Positions 35,826 through 44,387 of a stretch of 64,000 nt of DNA are shown in pieces (position 1 is the first letter of the stretch; every line of letters begins with the position of its first letter). The stretch comes from VRUE01 sp035605695 (lineage in GTDB: Bacteria > Actinomycetota > Thermoleophilia > Solirubrobacterales > 70-9). The position numbers and the translations under genes were made by a program. The stretch spans positions 1-64,000 of the forward strand of contig DATNGZ010000004.1 in the NCBI GenBank assembly GCA_035605695.1, written 5' to 3'. The notes under the pieces are model-generated. The model was not told the origin of the DNA, made no database searches, and worked only from the letters and a program-made list of their open reading frames with translations.

Positions 35826-37009
35826 CGTGAGAAGCGCCTCAGCAGAATCGCTCCAATCAGTATCACGCAAACAGCGATCGCGACGGGAATCCAGTCGGAA
35901 TCGAGGAAGCTCCGCACCCGGTCGACGAGGCTGGCCTCGGGCAAAGCGCGGGCGGCGCGCAACGGCACCTCGGCGCTGCGCAGGCCGTCGACGAAGACGG
36001 TCGCCGTGCCCAGCGGGGCGCCGCGGCGGATCGGCCCCTCGACCTCCCGCGGCGCCCGCACCGCGACGCTCAGGCGCTGGTCGGGGCGGATGCCGACGGC
36101 GACGCTGCGGGCTGCACGCAGCGGCAGCTCGCCACCGGCGTAGCGGATCGAGGGCTCTGCGAGCGCGGCTCCGGCCCGGATCGGCAATCGCCGCCTGTAC
36201 TGGGCAAAGCCGTAGTCGAGCAGGTCGATGTTGTCGTTGAAGCGGGCTTCGTCGGTGGGGGCGCCGATCGCCACCGAGATCAGTTCCACCCCCTTGCGCC
36301 GACCGGAGCCGACGAGGACGTAGAGGGCGCCGAAGGTATGGCCGGTCTTGACCCCGGTCACCCAGGGCGCCATCCGCAGCAGCTCGTTGATCGTCGTGAT
36401 CCGCCGCTGCGGCGTGACGCTGCGCAGGACGGCGCTGCGCGCTGCGGCGATCCGGGCGAAGGCGGGGATCCGCAGCAGGTGCTGGGTCAGGGTGGCGAGG
36501 TCACGAGCGCTGGAGTAGTTGCCGCGCTGATCGAGACCGATCGGGTTGGCGTAATGGGTGTCCGCCAGCCCCAGGGCCGCCGCGTAGCGATTCATCTGGG
36601 CGACGAAGCGCGCCTCCGAGCCGGCCGAGGCGCGCGCCAGGTCGTAGGCGGCGTCGTTGCCGCTGCGCAGAATCAGACCGTAGAGCAGATCGCGCACGCT
36701 GATCCGCTGCCCGGGCCGCAGGCCGAGCAGCGACTCACCGTATTCGGCCTGGTAGGGCGCGGCGCGGACAAAGCGGTCGAGCGGCAGCTCGTGCAGGACG
36801 ACGTAGGCCGTCATCAGCTTGGTCGTGCTGGCGATCGGCAGGTGCTCTTGGCCGGCGTGGGAGACGAGCACCGCGCCGCTGCGGGCGTCGATCAGTGCCC
36901 AGGAGCGTGCTTCGATCGGCGGGCCCTTGGCCGGCGCGCCCGACGGCATGGCGGCCGCGAGGACCAGCAGCGCCGCCGCCAGGACCGCGCCCCGAAGGCG
37001 CAAGCTCAC
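35822..37009 (-). CDS. D-alanyl-D-alanine carboxypeptidase (S11)
   Basis: Penicillin-binding DacA-type peptidase of 395 residues that trims D-Ala from stem peptides. Signal peptide about 1-27; SxxK is S61-T-T-K64 (IASTTKLM), SxN is in LRSGNDAAY, KTG is in GVKTGHTFG. A C-terminal helix (WIPVAIAVCVILIGAILLRRF) anchors it. Overlaps the LysM gene by 4 bp upstream, so the two wall proteins are co-translated. Confidence 0.95.
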   Translation of the reverse strand: MSLRLRGAVLAAALLVLAAAMPSGAPAKGPPIEARSWALIDARSGAVLVSHAGQEHLPIASTTKLMTAYVVLHELPLDRFVRAAPYQAEYGESLLGLRPGQRISVRDLLYGLILRSGNDAAYDLARASAGSEARFVAQMNRYAAALGLADTHYANPIGLDQRGNYSSARDLATLTQHLLRIPAFARIAAARSAVLRSVTPQRRITTINELLRMAPWVTGVKTGHTFGALYVLVGSGRRKGVELISVAIGAPTDEARFNDNIDLLDYGFAQYRRRLPIRAGAALAEPSIRYAGGELPLRAARSVAVGIRPDQRLSVAVRAPREVEGPIRRGAPLGTATVFVDGLRSAEVPLRAARALPEASLVDRVRSFLDSDWIPVAIAVCVILIGAILLRRFSR

Positions 37010-37332
37010 CGCAACTTCAGCTGCTCGCCCGCGATCAGGATCTGCGGATCGACTTCGGGATTGAGCCTTTCGATCCGCGCCACGCTCACCCCGTTGTGAT
37101 GCGCGATCGAGATCAGGGTGTCGCCGCTCTTGACTTCGTAGGTCGCCGGGATCTTTTCGCGCGCTTGCTTCCTTGCCTGACGGGCGGCCTTGCCGTGGTG
37201 GCCCTGTCCGCCAGAGTCGTCCGAGCTGCCACCGCCGAGAGCGCCGCCGATGATCACGATCGCGACGACCAGGGCGACCACGAGGGTGGTCACCGCAAAG
37301 ACGCGGGCGGCAGCTGATGAGCGCTTGTTCAT
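37006..37332 (-). CDS. membrane-anchored LysM protein
   Basis: Protein of 108 residues: N-terminal membrane helix (FAVTTLVVALVVAIVIIGGAL), a Gly/Ser/basic linker, and one LysM domain (YEVKSGDTLISIAHHNGVSVARIERLN...LIAGEQLKLR) at 64-108 that binds peptidoglycan. It is the first gene of the LysM-DacA-PfkB-GuaB3-GuaA run, all with small overlaps or gaps. Confidence 0.92.
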   Translation of the reverse strand: MNKRSSAAARVFAVTTLVVALVVAIVIIGGALGGGSSDDSGGQGHHGKAARQARKQAREKIPATYEVKSGDTLISIAHHNGVSVARIERLNPEVDPQILIAGEQLKLR

Positions 37333-37389
37333 AGGACGTGGCGGGCGATCGGATGGGCGCCGAGGATCGTATATACGGTCAGCGGCGTT

Positions 37390-38277
37390 TCACGCGGTCG
37401 AAATGTCCCAAACCGCGGCGCGCAGGCTCTCCGCCGCCGCGACCGGGTCGTCGGCCGCGGCGATGCCCCGCGAGACAGCGACCAGTGCCGAGGCAGGCCC
37501 CGGAGAAAAGGCAGCCCCCAGCATCTCCGGCCGGCCGCCCTGGGCGCCGACGCCGGGGATGAGGAAGATCGAGCGCGGCATCAGCGAGCGCAACCGGCCG
37601 ATGTGCTCAGGCTCGGTGGCGCCGACCACCGCGCCCATGCCGCTCAGGCCAGCCTCGCCCAGCAGGCGCTCCGAGAGGCCGTCGACCAAGGCCGCGAGAC
37701 GCTCGTGCAGAGGCAGCTCGGGGCTCGGTTGATCCTGGATATCGGCCGCGCCGGGATTGCTGGTCCGGACCAAGGCGAAGACCCCGGCACCGGCAGCGTG
37801 TGCCGCCGCGACCAGCGGCTCGAGGGCGTCGGTGCCGAGCAGGGGATTGGCGGTGAAGGCGTCGGCGCCGAGCCCTGCAACCGGGCCCCACGGCGTCGGC
37901 GTCTCACCGACGAGCGCCTGCGCGTAGGCAGCCGCCGTAACCGGCACGTCGCCCCGCTTACCGTCGGCGACGACCAGCAGGCCGGCCTCTTGAGCCGCCG
38001 CGCAGACCTCGGTAAGCGCCGCCCAACCGGGCGCTCCCAACCGCTCAAAGCAGGCGAGCTGAGGCTTGACCGCCACGCAGGCAGGTCCGGCGCGCTCGAT
38101 CAGCGAGCGACAGTGGGCGACCACCGCCCCGGCCGCGTGTTCGGCGACCGAGGCTGGGGGAACGTCCGTCCCGCCCCCGGTGAGCTTCGACGGATCGGGG
38201 TCGAGACCGAGGCAGACCTGACTGCGGCGCTCTTCGACGAGCGCCGCCAGCCGATCTGCGAAAGGGGCCTGGCTCAG
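37390..38277 (-). CDS. pyrF: orotidine-5'-phosphate decarboxylase, probable CTG start
   Basis: Last step of UMP synthesis. Class 2 layout: FADRLAALVEERRSQVCLGLDPDP (catalytic-site D26), K71 in VAVKPQ, and the D105-x-K107-x-x-D110 centre in VVADGKRGDV. No ATG, GTG or TTG lies in frame upstream of the GTG at 38124, yet conserved PyrF sequence continues 50 codons further. The only sensible start is CTG 38277, overlapping the hup stop as CTGA, with AAGG just upstream. Starting at 38124 would remove the GLDPD motif. Length 295 residues. Confidence 0.85.
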   Translation of the reverse strand: MSQAPFADRLAALVEERRSQVCLGLDPDPSKLTGGGTDVPPASVAEHAAGAVVAHCRSLIERAGPACVAVKPQLACFERLGAPGWAALTEVCAAAQEAGLLVVADGKRGDVPVTAAAYAQALVGETPTPWGPVAGLGADAFTANPLLGTDALEPLVAAAHAAGAGVFALVRTSNPGAADIQDQPSPELPLHERLAALVDGLSERLLGEAGLSGMGAVVGATEPEHIGRLRSLMPRSIFLIPGVGAQGGRPEMLGAAFSPGPASALVAVSRGIAAADDPVAAAESLRAAVWDISTA

Positions 38278-38552
38278 CCTTTGACCTTGGTCTTCAGCGC
38301 CGAACCGGCGGAGAAGCGCGGCACCTTGCCGCCCGGGATCGTGATCCGCTCACCGGTACGGGGGTTGACGCCCTGGCGCGGACCGCGCTCGGCGACGTGG
38401 AATTTGCCGAAGCCGGTAAAGCTGACTTCACCACCGCCGCTCAGCGTGTCGGTGATCGCGTCGAGCACAGCGTCAACAGCGTCGCTGGCCGCTTTCTTGC
38501 TGCCCAGCCTGTCGTCGCCTGCAAGTTGGTCCAGAAATTCAGCCTTTGTCAC
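38274..38552 (-). CDS. hup: HU-family DNA-binding protein
   Basis: Nucleoid protein of 92 residues that bends DNA as a dimer. Full HU fold: MTKAEFLDQLAGDD, VLDAITDTLSGGGEVSFTGFGKFHVAERGPRQGVNPRTGERITIPGGKVPRFSAGSALK, with the DNA-binding arm RQGVNPRTGE. It lacks the long basic tail seen in some actinobacterial HU. It is coupled to pyrF. Confidence 0.97.
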   Translation of the reverse strand: MTKAEFLDQLAGDDRLGSKKAASDAVDAVLDAITDTLSGGGEVSFTGFGKFHVAERGPRQGVNPRTGERITIPGGKVPRFSAGSALKTKVKG

Positions 38553-38629
38553 GTCGAAGCTCCTCCGTCAGGGGTGGTTGAAATCGGGCGCAATCTAACA
38601 GCGCTCACGGCCGTAAAGCCGCATGAGAC

Positions 38630-39973
38630 TCAGGATCCCGCGACCGTCATCGCCTCGATCAGCAGCGAGGGCGTGCTGACCGAGCCACCGAAGGGCACCC
38701 AACGCGCGTCCGCTCCGGCCGCACGCACCGCCATCAGCATCGAGACCAGGTCACTGGCGATCGTGAACTCGCGCAGCGGCTCGGCCAGCTCGCCGCCGCG
38801 GACCGCGCGCCCGGAAGCGCCGACCGAGAAGTCTCCCGAGACGGGGTTGACGCCCGAGTGCAGGCCGGCGACGTCGGTGACAAAGACACCCTCTCCAGCT
38901 TCACCCAGCAACTCCTCGAAGCCGAGCGTGCCCACAGCGACGACCAGGTTGGAGGAGGAGACCGAGGGCTGCGAGCGGTAGCCGCCGCGCCCCGCGTTGC
39001 CGGTGGTGGCGGCGTCGCCGCGGCGGGCCGTATAGGTGTCGAAGAGGTAGGTCCGCAGCCTGCCGCCCTCGATCAGGGCGGTGCGGCGACGGGGAACGCC
39101 CTCGCCGTCGAAGGGCGAGGAGGCCGACCCCTCGGGGTCCAGCCCGTCGTCGTGGAGGACCAGCGCCTCGCCGGCGACCTCGGCGCCGAGCCGATCGGCG
39201 AACGGCGAGCGCCCGCGCTGCACCGCGCCGGCGCTGAGCCCACCGCCGATCAGGCCGATGAAGCTGGCGGCGACGGTCGGGTCGAGGATCACCGGGCAGG
39301 AGCGCGACTCGGGCTTGCGGGCGCCGATCATCGCCGTCGCCCGCTCGGCGCCTTCACGGCCAATCGCCACCGGGTCGATCGCCTCCGGCCCGCGGCCGAG
39401 GTCGAAGCCAAGGCCAGTCTCGCGGCCGTCATCGCCCTCGGCCAGCACCTGCACGTAGCCGTAGCAGCTGGAGCGCTCGAACTCGCCCTCAATCCCGGTC
39501 GAGGAGACGATCGCGACCCGCTCGGTGGAGTCCGCGTAGACGGCCTGCTCAACCGCGGCGACTCGCCGGTCGGCGTCGAGCGCCGCCCGCTCGATCGCCA
39601 GGGTCAGGGCGGCGATTCGGTCCGCCGGCCATTCCGAGATCGAGGGATCGCTGAGTTGCAGGTCGGCGGCGCTGCCACCGGCGTCCGCCGGGCCGGCGAA
39701 CTCATCCTCGTCGGCGACCCGCGCCGCCTCGGCCGCGCGGGCGGAGATCGCGGCGATGCCCGCCTCGGAGAGGTCGGTGCCGAAGGCGTAGCCGACCTGG
39801 TGCCCGATCCAGGCGCGGACGCCGATCCCGCGTTGGGTCGCCGCGGTCAGGCTCTCGATCTCACCGCCGTGGGCGCGGATCTCGCGTCCCGCGTCCTCCG
39901 ATGCGTAGGCCTCGGCGTCCGTGGCGCCCGCGGCGAGGGCTCGCTCGACCGCCTGCCGCGCCGGCTCGATCAA
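38630..39973 (-). CDS. TldE/PmbA-type metalloprotease partner
   Basis: Protein of 447 residues, the inactive-looking partner of TldD. Regions SGEF-like STGIEGEFERSS, CPVILDPTVAASFIGLIGGGLSAGAVQRGRSPF and GLHSGVNPVSGDFSVGASG are typical of TldE. It lacks HExxxH. TTG 39973 overlaps the tldD stop (TTGA) and gives LIEPARQAVERALAAGATDAEAY, the family's N-terminus; the longer frame is rejected. The TldDE heterodimer degrades unstructured peptides and matures some RiPPs. Confidence 0.92.
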   Translation of the reverse strand: MIEPARQAVERALAAGATDAEAYASEDAGREIRAHGGEIESLTAATQRGIGVRAWIGHQVGYAFGTDLSEAGIAAISARAAEAARVADEDEFAGPADAGGSAADLQLSDPSISEWPADRIAALTLAIERAALDADRRVAAVEQAVYADSTERVAIVSSTGIEGEFERSSCYGYVQVLAEGDDGRETGLGFDLGRGPEAIDPVAIGREGAERATAMIGARKPESRSCPVILDPTVAASFIGLIGGGLSAGAVQRGRSPFADRLGAEVAGEALVLHDDGLDPEGSASSPFDGEGVPRRRTALIEGGRLRTYLFDTYTARRGDAATTGNAGRGGYRSQPSVSSSNLVVAVGTLGFEELLGEAGEGVFVTDVAGLHSGVNPVSGDFSVGASGRAVRGGELAEPLREFTIASDLVSMLMAVRAAGADARWVPFGGSVSTPSLLIEAMTVAGS

Positions 39974-41355
39974 ACCTCGGTCCCCCCCACCGTCATCGCC
40001 CCGATCCGGACGTGTCCTTGGCCGGTGCCGACCGGCACCCGCTGGCCCGCCTTGCCGCAAACGCCGGTCTTCATCTCGAAGTCGTTGCCGACCGCGTCGA
40101 TCGCCATCAGCGCCTGCAAGCAGTTGCCGATCAGGGTCGCGCCACGACAGGGGCGGGTGACTTTGCCGGACTCGATCAGGTAACCCTCGGAGACGCCGAA
40201 GACGAAGTCGCCGGTCGCCGGGTCGACCTGGCCGCCGGCGAAAGACTTGGCGTAGAAGCCGCGCCCGACCGCGGCGATCATCGCCTCCGGCTCGATCTCA
40301 CCGGGAGCGATGTAGGTGTTGGTCATCCGCGGCACCGGCAGGTGGCGGAAGCTCTCGCGGCGGCCGTTGCCGGTCGAGGCGACGCTGTCGCGGCGGGCGC
40401 TCAGCCCGTCGTAGAGGAAGGCGGCGAGGCGGCCCTCCTCGATCACCATCGTCTTCTGCGTCGGCGCGCCCTCGTCGTCGATCGCGTCGCTGCCCCACTC
40501 GTTCGGCATGCGGCCATCGTCGTAGGCGGTGAGCAGCGGCTGGGCGACCTGCTCGCCGAGCTTGCCGACGTAGACGCTGGCGCCCTTCTGGATGTGGTCG
40601 GCCTCGAGCCCGTGGCCGGTCATCTCGTGGAAGAGGACGCCGCCGAAGCCGCCGCCGACGACGACCGGCATCGAGCCGGCCGGGGCCGGGCCGGCATCGA
40701 GCAGGATCAGCGCCTTGCGGGCCGCCTCGGCGGCGATCTCGCCGGGGTCGTTATCGAAGAGCTCGAAGCCGCGGTGCCCGCCGAGGGTCTCAGCGCCGGT
40801 CTCGACCGAGTCGCCGCGGCGGGCGACCGCCTGGGCGCCGATCCGCGTCCGGGTGCGGTCGTCGCTGGAGATCAGGCCCTCGGAGTTGGCGACGGTCACC
40901 TCGCGACGGACCTCGGCGTAAGAGGACATGAACTGGGCGATCTCGGCACCGGCGCCGCGGCCGCGCTCGTCTAGCTCACGCAGCAGGGCGGCCTTGCGCT
41001 CGGCCGGCACCGCGGCCGGCCGTTGCTCGATCTGATGTGGGGTGCTGGCGACGGCCTGCAAGGGGCGCGGCTCGGCGCGCCCAGAGCGCAGCGCCGCTGC
41101 CGCCTCGTCGGCCGCCCGCTCGATATCGGCCGGCTCGAGCCCATCCACGTGGGAGAAGTAGGTCGTGCCGCCGCTGAGCACCCGCACCCCGGCGCCCTCG
41201 GCGGCGCCCGACTGCACCGCTTCGACCCGCGACTCGTCGATCGCCATCGTCAATCCGGCGTTGCGTTCGGCGAAGACCTCGGCGAACTCGCCGCCGTTGG
41301 CGAGCGCCCGCGCCAGCACGCGCTCGGCCACTCCCGGCTCGATCACGCCGCTCAC
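39970..41355 (-). CDS. tldD: TldD-family zinc metalloprotease
   Basis: Catalytic half of TldDE, 461 residues. The zinc motif HEMTGHGLEADH (HExxxH) is in GGVLFHEMTGHG; GPAPAGSMPVVVGGGFGG precedes it and DPATGDFVFGVSEGYLIESGKVTRPCRGATLIGN is near the C-terminus, containing the third ligand region. It overlaps the TldE gene and the small gene at 41352. TldDE finishing of peptide products makes a loose link to the PqqD-like cassette possible, but that is distant and speculative. Confidence 0.94.
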   Translation of the reverse strand: MSGVIEPGVAERVLARALANGGEFAEVFAERNAGLTMAIDESRVEAVQSGAAEGAGVRVLSGGTTYFSHVDGLEPADIERAADEAAAALRSGRAEPRPLQAVASTPHQIEQRPAAVPAERKAALLRELDERGRGAGAEIAQFMSSYAEVRREVTVANSEGLISSDDRTRTRIGAQAVARRGDSVETGAETLGGHRGFELFDNDPGEIAAEAARKALILLDAGPAPAGSMPVVVGGGFGGVLFHEMTGHGLEADHIQKGASVYVGKLGEQVAQPLLTAYDDGRMPNEWGSDAIDDEGAPTQKTMVIEEGRLAAFLYDGLSARRDSVASTGNGRRESFRHLPVPRMTNTYIAPGEIEPEAMIAAVGRGFYAKSFAGGQVDPATGDFVFGVSEGYLIESGKVTRPCRGATLIGNCLQALMAIDAVGNDFEMKTGVCGKAGQRVPVGTGQGHVRIGAMTVGGTEV

Positions 41356-41576
41356 GGCTTCGGCCGCTTCCCGGCGACCTCGATCAGGCGACCGGCGGCG
41401 ACGAACAGCTCGCCGCCAATGAGTGAATCTCCGGCGTGGTCGCCCGCACGTCCCTCGGGGTAGTAGAGCCGGGCGAAGGGCTGGCGCGAGACCCGGCGGC
41501 GGCGCATGTAGGCGGCCGCCTCGTCGGCGTAGCCGGAGACGCGGTCGAGCAGCACCCGGTGCGGCTTAGGCGGCAT
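41352..41576 (-). CDS. small protein of unknown function upstream of tldD
   Basis: A 74-residue protein starting ATG 41576 (MPPKPHRVLLDRVSGYADEAAAYM), overlapping the Roadblock-like gene end by 11 bp and the tldD start by 4 bp. It has a basic middle (RRRRVSRQPFARLYYPEGRAGD) and a small beta-rich C-terminus. No family recognised. Tight coupling on both sides suggests a role with TldD or the Roadblock protein. Confidence 0.6.
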   Translation of the reverse strand: MPPKPHRVLLDRVSGYADEAAAYMRRRRVSRQPFARLYYPEGRAGDHAGDSLIGGELFVAAGRLIEVAGKRPKP

Positions 41577-41970
41577 CAAGCCCCTGTCCATCGCCGCCCG
41601 CGGCAAGGTCGCGCAGGACCGAACGCATGTCGAAGAACATCAGCGAGGCGAGGGCGAAGCGCTCGCTTACGACCACGGCGACGAGGCCGGCGTGGCGCAG
41701 GGCGAAGACCTCACCCTGCTCGGTGGCGATGTGGATCTGCTCAACCGGCTCCTCGCCCGCGCGGTCGGCAACCTCGAACAGCGCCGCCGCATCTTCACAC
41801 CAGCGATTCGGCGATTCGCTGGCCGCCAGCACCGCCCCATCGGAGCCGAGGATCGCGCCGCCGCGCAGGTCGGGGGACATCTCGGTCAAGTAGGCCAGCG
41901 CCGACGCGGCAGCACCGGCAGCCGGGGCCTGATCCACACCGTTCGTCTCGACGTCGGGCATCTCGGCCAA
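41566..41970 (-). CDS. Roadblock/LC7-like protein
   Basis: A 134-residue soluble protein whose middle (LAYLTEMSPDLRGGAILGSDGAVLAASE, then EQIHIATEQGEVFALRHAGLVAVVVSERFALASLMFFDMRSVL) follows the Roadblock fold: GAIL-x-DGxVLA, then paired strands and a C-terminal helix. Such proteins bind or activate small GTPases, but no GTPase gene is near. The assignment is from pattern only. Confidence 0.62.
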   Translation of the reverse strand: MAEMPDVETNGVDQAPAAGAAASALAYLTEMSPDLRGGAILGSDGAVLAASESPNRWCEDAAALFEVADRAGEEPVEQIHIATEQGEVFALRHAGLVAVVVSERFALASLMFFDMRSVLRDLAAGGDGQGLDAA

Positions 41971-41981
41971 AATAGCGACCC

Positions 41982-42131
41982 GTGACCCTGGCCCGAGCCT
42001 CCTGGATCATCGTCGTCTCGATCTGCGCGATCGCCGTAATCCTCTTTGCGATCAGTGGCTACACCGGGTATTCGATTACCGTGGGTGCCGTTGGGCTTGC
42101 GGCGGCGGTGAACCTTTTGCCGAGTCCTTAG
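41982..42131 (+). CDS. small two-helix membrane protein
   Basis: A 49-residue reading frame: GTG 41982 to TAG 42131, divergent from the Roadblock-like gene by 11 bp. Two hydrophobic stretches (SWIIVVSICAIAVILFAI and YSITVGAVGLAAAVNLL) separated by a short turn. It is too short for usual gene calls but the pattern is clean. Function unknown. Confidence 0.55.
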   Translation: MTLARASWIIVVSICAIAVILFAISGYTGYSITVGAVGLAAAVNLLPSP

Positions 42132-42179
42132 CTCGATCGAGGGGGGCGAATCGGCGTGACCTGGCGCCTTAGTGGGAAT

Positions 42180-42865
42180 ATGTCCGACCCGCGCGCCACT
42201 CCTGACCTAGCCATCGCCAGAATCGCCGCCCGTCAGCTTGGCCTCGTCTCCATCGGGCAGATCCATGCGGCTGGGCTCGACAAGGACCAGGTGCTATATC
42301 GGGTGCGAACAGCGCGGCTGCACCGTATCCACCGGGGCGTCTTCGCAGTCGGCCATGCTTATCTCTCAAGGAGGGGAGATGGAGGGCGGCGACTATGGCC
42401 GGTGGTGATGCCGCCGTTCTCAGCCACAGAAGCGCTGCCTCGCTTTGGGGGTTGCTGCCAAATCGTGAGGGGTCCGACATCGAGATCTCCGTCCCTGGAG
42501 ACGGGGGAAGACGAAGACGCTCCGGCATTCGCCTTCATCGCTGTCCTCCCTACGGGCGGAGCACGTAACCCGCCGCCAAGGTATTCCGGTCACGACCCCA
42601 TCGCGCACCATCAGCGATCTTCGCGGCGCAGTTTCACCTCGGGAGCTACGCCGCGCTGAACGACAAGCGGATGTGCTCGGACTGCCCCTGGGCTCAAGCG
42701 CTAGCGCCGACGGACCACTCTCGCGACCTCCGGCTCCAGACCCTCGGGTACAGCGTCATCCGGCTCACATACCGCCAGGTGATGGATTGCCCTGAGGAGG
42801 TGGCCGCAGGACTGAGGAAAGCATTGTCGGTGGAGGTGAGCGCTGACCCTCGCGCTGCCCGTTAG
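42180..42865 (+). pseudogene. broken DUF559/AbiEi-antitoxin-like gene
   Basis: Remnant of a common actinobacterial protein with an AbiEi-type N-terminal winged helix and a DUF559 nuclease-like C-terminus. Frame 1 (from ATG 42180) gives ARQLGLVSIGQIHAAGL and VYRVRTARLHRIHRGVFAVGHAYLSRRG. Near 42380 sense moves to another frame (RAATMAGGDAAVLSHRSAASLWGLLPN), and near 42550 to a third (LRAEHVTRRQGIPVTTPSRTISDL). After about 42690 a large internal piece is missing and the end DLRLQTLGYSVIRLTYRQV resumes at 42730. At least two frameshifts and one deletion. Confidence 0.75.
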
Positions 42866-43773
42866 CCGGCGCGGAAGGGACCTGAGCGAGCCCGCTCGGG
42901 GTCACGCAGTGACGTCTCCGGCTCGACGTGGATCAGCACCTCGGCCCGGGTGATGTCGGCCTCGATCGAGTCGCGCATCGCGTGGGCTAGCTCGTGGGCT
43001 CGCTCGAGGCTGGTGCCGGAGCGGTACTGGACGTGGAGATCGATGTAGCGGCGGGCGCCGGCGCGGCGGGCCCGCAGCTTGTGGTAGCCGGCCACCTCGG
43101 GCGTGCGGGCTGCTGCGATCGCGGACTCGATCCGGTCCATCTCCTCGTCGGGCAAGGCTTCGTCAACGAGCACGCCGGAGGAGCGCCTGATGATCCTCAC
43201 CCCGGCGATGACGATCGCCGCGGCAACGGCGAGCGCCGTGATCGAGTCGAAGGCGGCGTTGCCGGTGACCTTGACCAGGACGAGCCCGACGACGACGCCG
43301 GCCGAGGTCAGCGCGTCGGTGCGCAAGTGGGCCGCGTCGCCCTCCAGGGCGGGTGAGTCGTGTGCTTTGGCCTGGCGCGAGAGGACAGTTGAGACGACCA
43401 GGTTCGCCACCACCGAGAAGCCCATCACCGCGATCCCGACCCCGAGCGTTTCCACATGGGCGCCAACAACGAGGCGGTGGGTCGCCTCATAGATGATGAT
43501 CGCCGCTCCGAGCAGGATCAGCAGGCCCTCGATCGTCGCCGCCAGGCTCTCGACCTTCTCGTGGCCGTAGGGATGGTCGGCGTCGGCGGGCTCGTCGGCC
43601 TTGCGCACGGAGACGAAGGCGACGACCGAGGCGACGAGGTCGATCAGCGAGTGGATCGCCTCGGTGAGGATCGCGATCGAGCCGGTGATCGCACCGGCGG
43701 CGAGCTTGATCGCGATCAACAGCGCGTTGGAGGCGATCGAGAGCCCCGCGGCGCCGCTCTTGGTGTGGATCAT
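42862..43773 (-). CDS. cation diffusion facilitator transporter
   Basis: CDF family metal/H+ antiporter of 303 residues. Six membrane helices; metal-site residues in TEAIHSLIDLVAS (helix 2, H and D) and LRTDALTSAGVVVG (helix 5); HPYGHEKVE is the family loop. C-terminal cytoplasmic domain with ARRAGARRYIDLHVQY. Zn, Fe or Mn are possible. It overlaps rdgB's stop by 4 bp. Confidence 0.92.
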   Translation of the reverse strand: MIHTKSGAAGLSIASNALLIAIKLAAGAITGSIAILTEAIHSLIDLVASVVAFVSVRKADEPADADHPYGHEKVESLAATIEGLLILLGAAIIIYEATHRLVVGAHVETLGVGIAVMGFSVVANLVVSTVLSRQAKAHDSPALEGDAAHLRTDALTSAGVVVGLVLVKVTGNAAFDSITALAVAAAIVIAGVRIIRRSSGVLVDEALPDEEMDRIESAIAAARTPEVAGYHKLRARRAGARRYIDLHVQYRSGTSLERAHELAHAMRDSIEADITRAEVLIHVEPETSLRDPERARSGPFRAG

Positions 43774-44378
43774 CTTGCCCCGGTGTTGGCCTCGCCGGCG
43801 CCCAGGTGAGCTGCCAGCATCCGCGCAGCCCGGCCGCGGTGGCTGATCTCGTTCTTCTCCGCTTGGCTCAACTCCGACATCGTGCGCGGGTCATCGGCGC
43901 CGGTCTCATCGGGGACGAAGGCCGGGTCGTAGCCGAAGCCACCCTCGCCGCGTGGCTCCTCGATCAGGCGTCCCTCGCAGCGAGCCTCGAAGACGCGCTC
44001 GGAGCCGTCGGCCTCGATCAGCGCCAGCGCGCAGTGGTAGGCGGCGCGGCGATCGACGCCGGCGGCGGCGACCTCGCGCAGCAGCTTCGCCAGGTTCTCC
44101 TCGTCGGTCGCTCCCGCGCCGCCGTAGCGGGCCGAGCGAATACCGGGCCGCCCGTCCAACCCCATCGCCTCGATGCCGGAGTCATCGCCGATCGCCGCCT
44201 CGCCGCTGGCGCTGTGCGCCGCGCGAGCCTTCTCGAGGGCGATCTCGGCGAAGGAGTCGCCCTCCTCCGGCGGCAGCTCAACCCCGTCGGGCAGGGACTC
44301 GAGCTCAAAGTCGGGCAGCAGTTCGCGCATCTCGCGCAGCTTGTGCTTGTTCGCGGTGGCGAAGATCAATCGACGCAC
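43770..44378 (-). CDS. rdgB: non-canonical purine NTP pyrophosphatase
   Basis: Removes dITP, XTP and similar damaged nucleotides from the pool. RLIFATANKHKLREM, IGDDSGIEAMGLDGRPGIRSARYGG and GFGYDPAFVPDE, ending SHRGRA, are the full set of HAM1 motifs. Length 202. It follows rph by 9 bp, the common rph-rdgB pair. Confidence 0.96.
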   Translation of the reverse strand: MRRLIFATANKHKLREMRELLPDFELESLPDGVELPPEEGDSFAEIALEKARAAHSASGEAAIGDDSGIEAMGLDGRPGIRSARYGGAGATDEENLAKLLREVAAAGVDRRAAYHCALALIEADGSERVFEARCEGRLIEEPRGEGGFGYDPAFVPDETGADDPRTMSELSQAEKNEISHRGRAARMLAAHLGAGEANTGAR

Positions 44379-44387
44379 CCGTCAGGA

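Noticed and set aside
38630..40060. Longer TldE start at 40060
   Set aside because: The added 29 residues overlap tldD and are Arg/Gly-rich; TTG 39973 with TTGA overlap gives the family's N-terminus.
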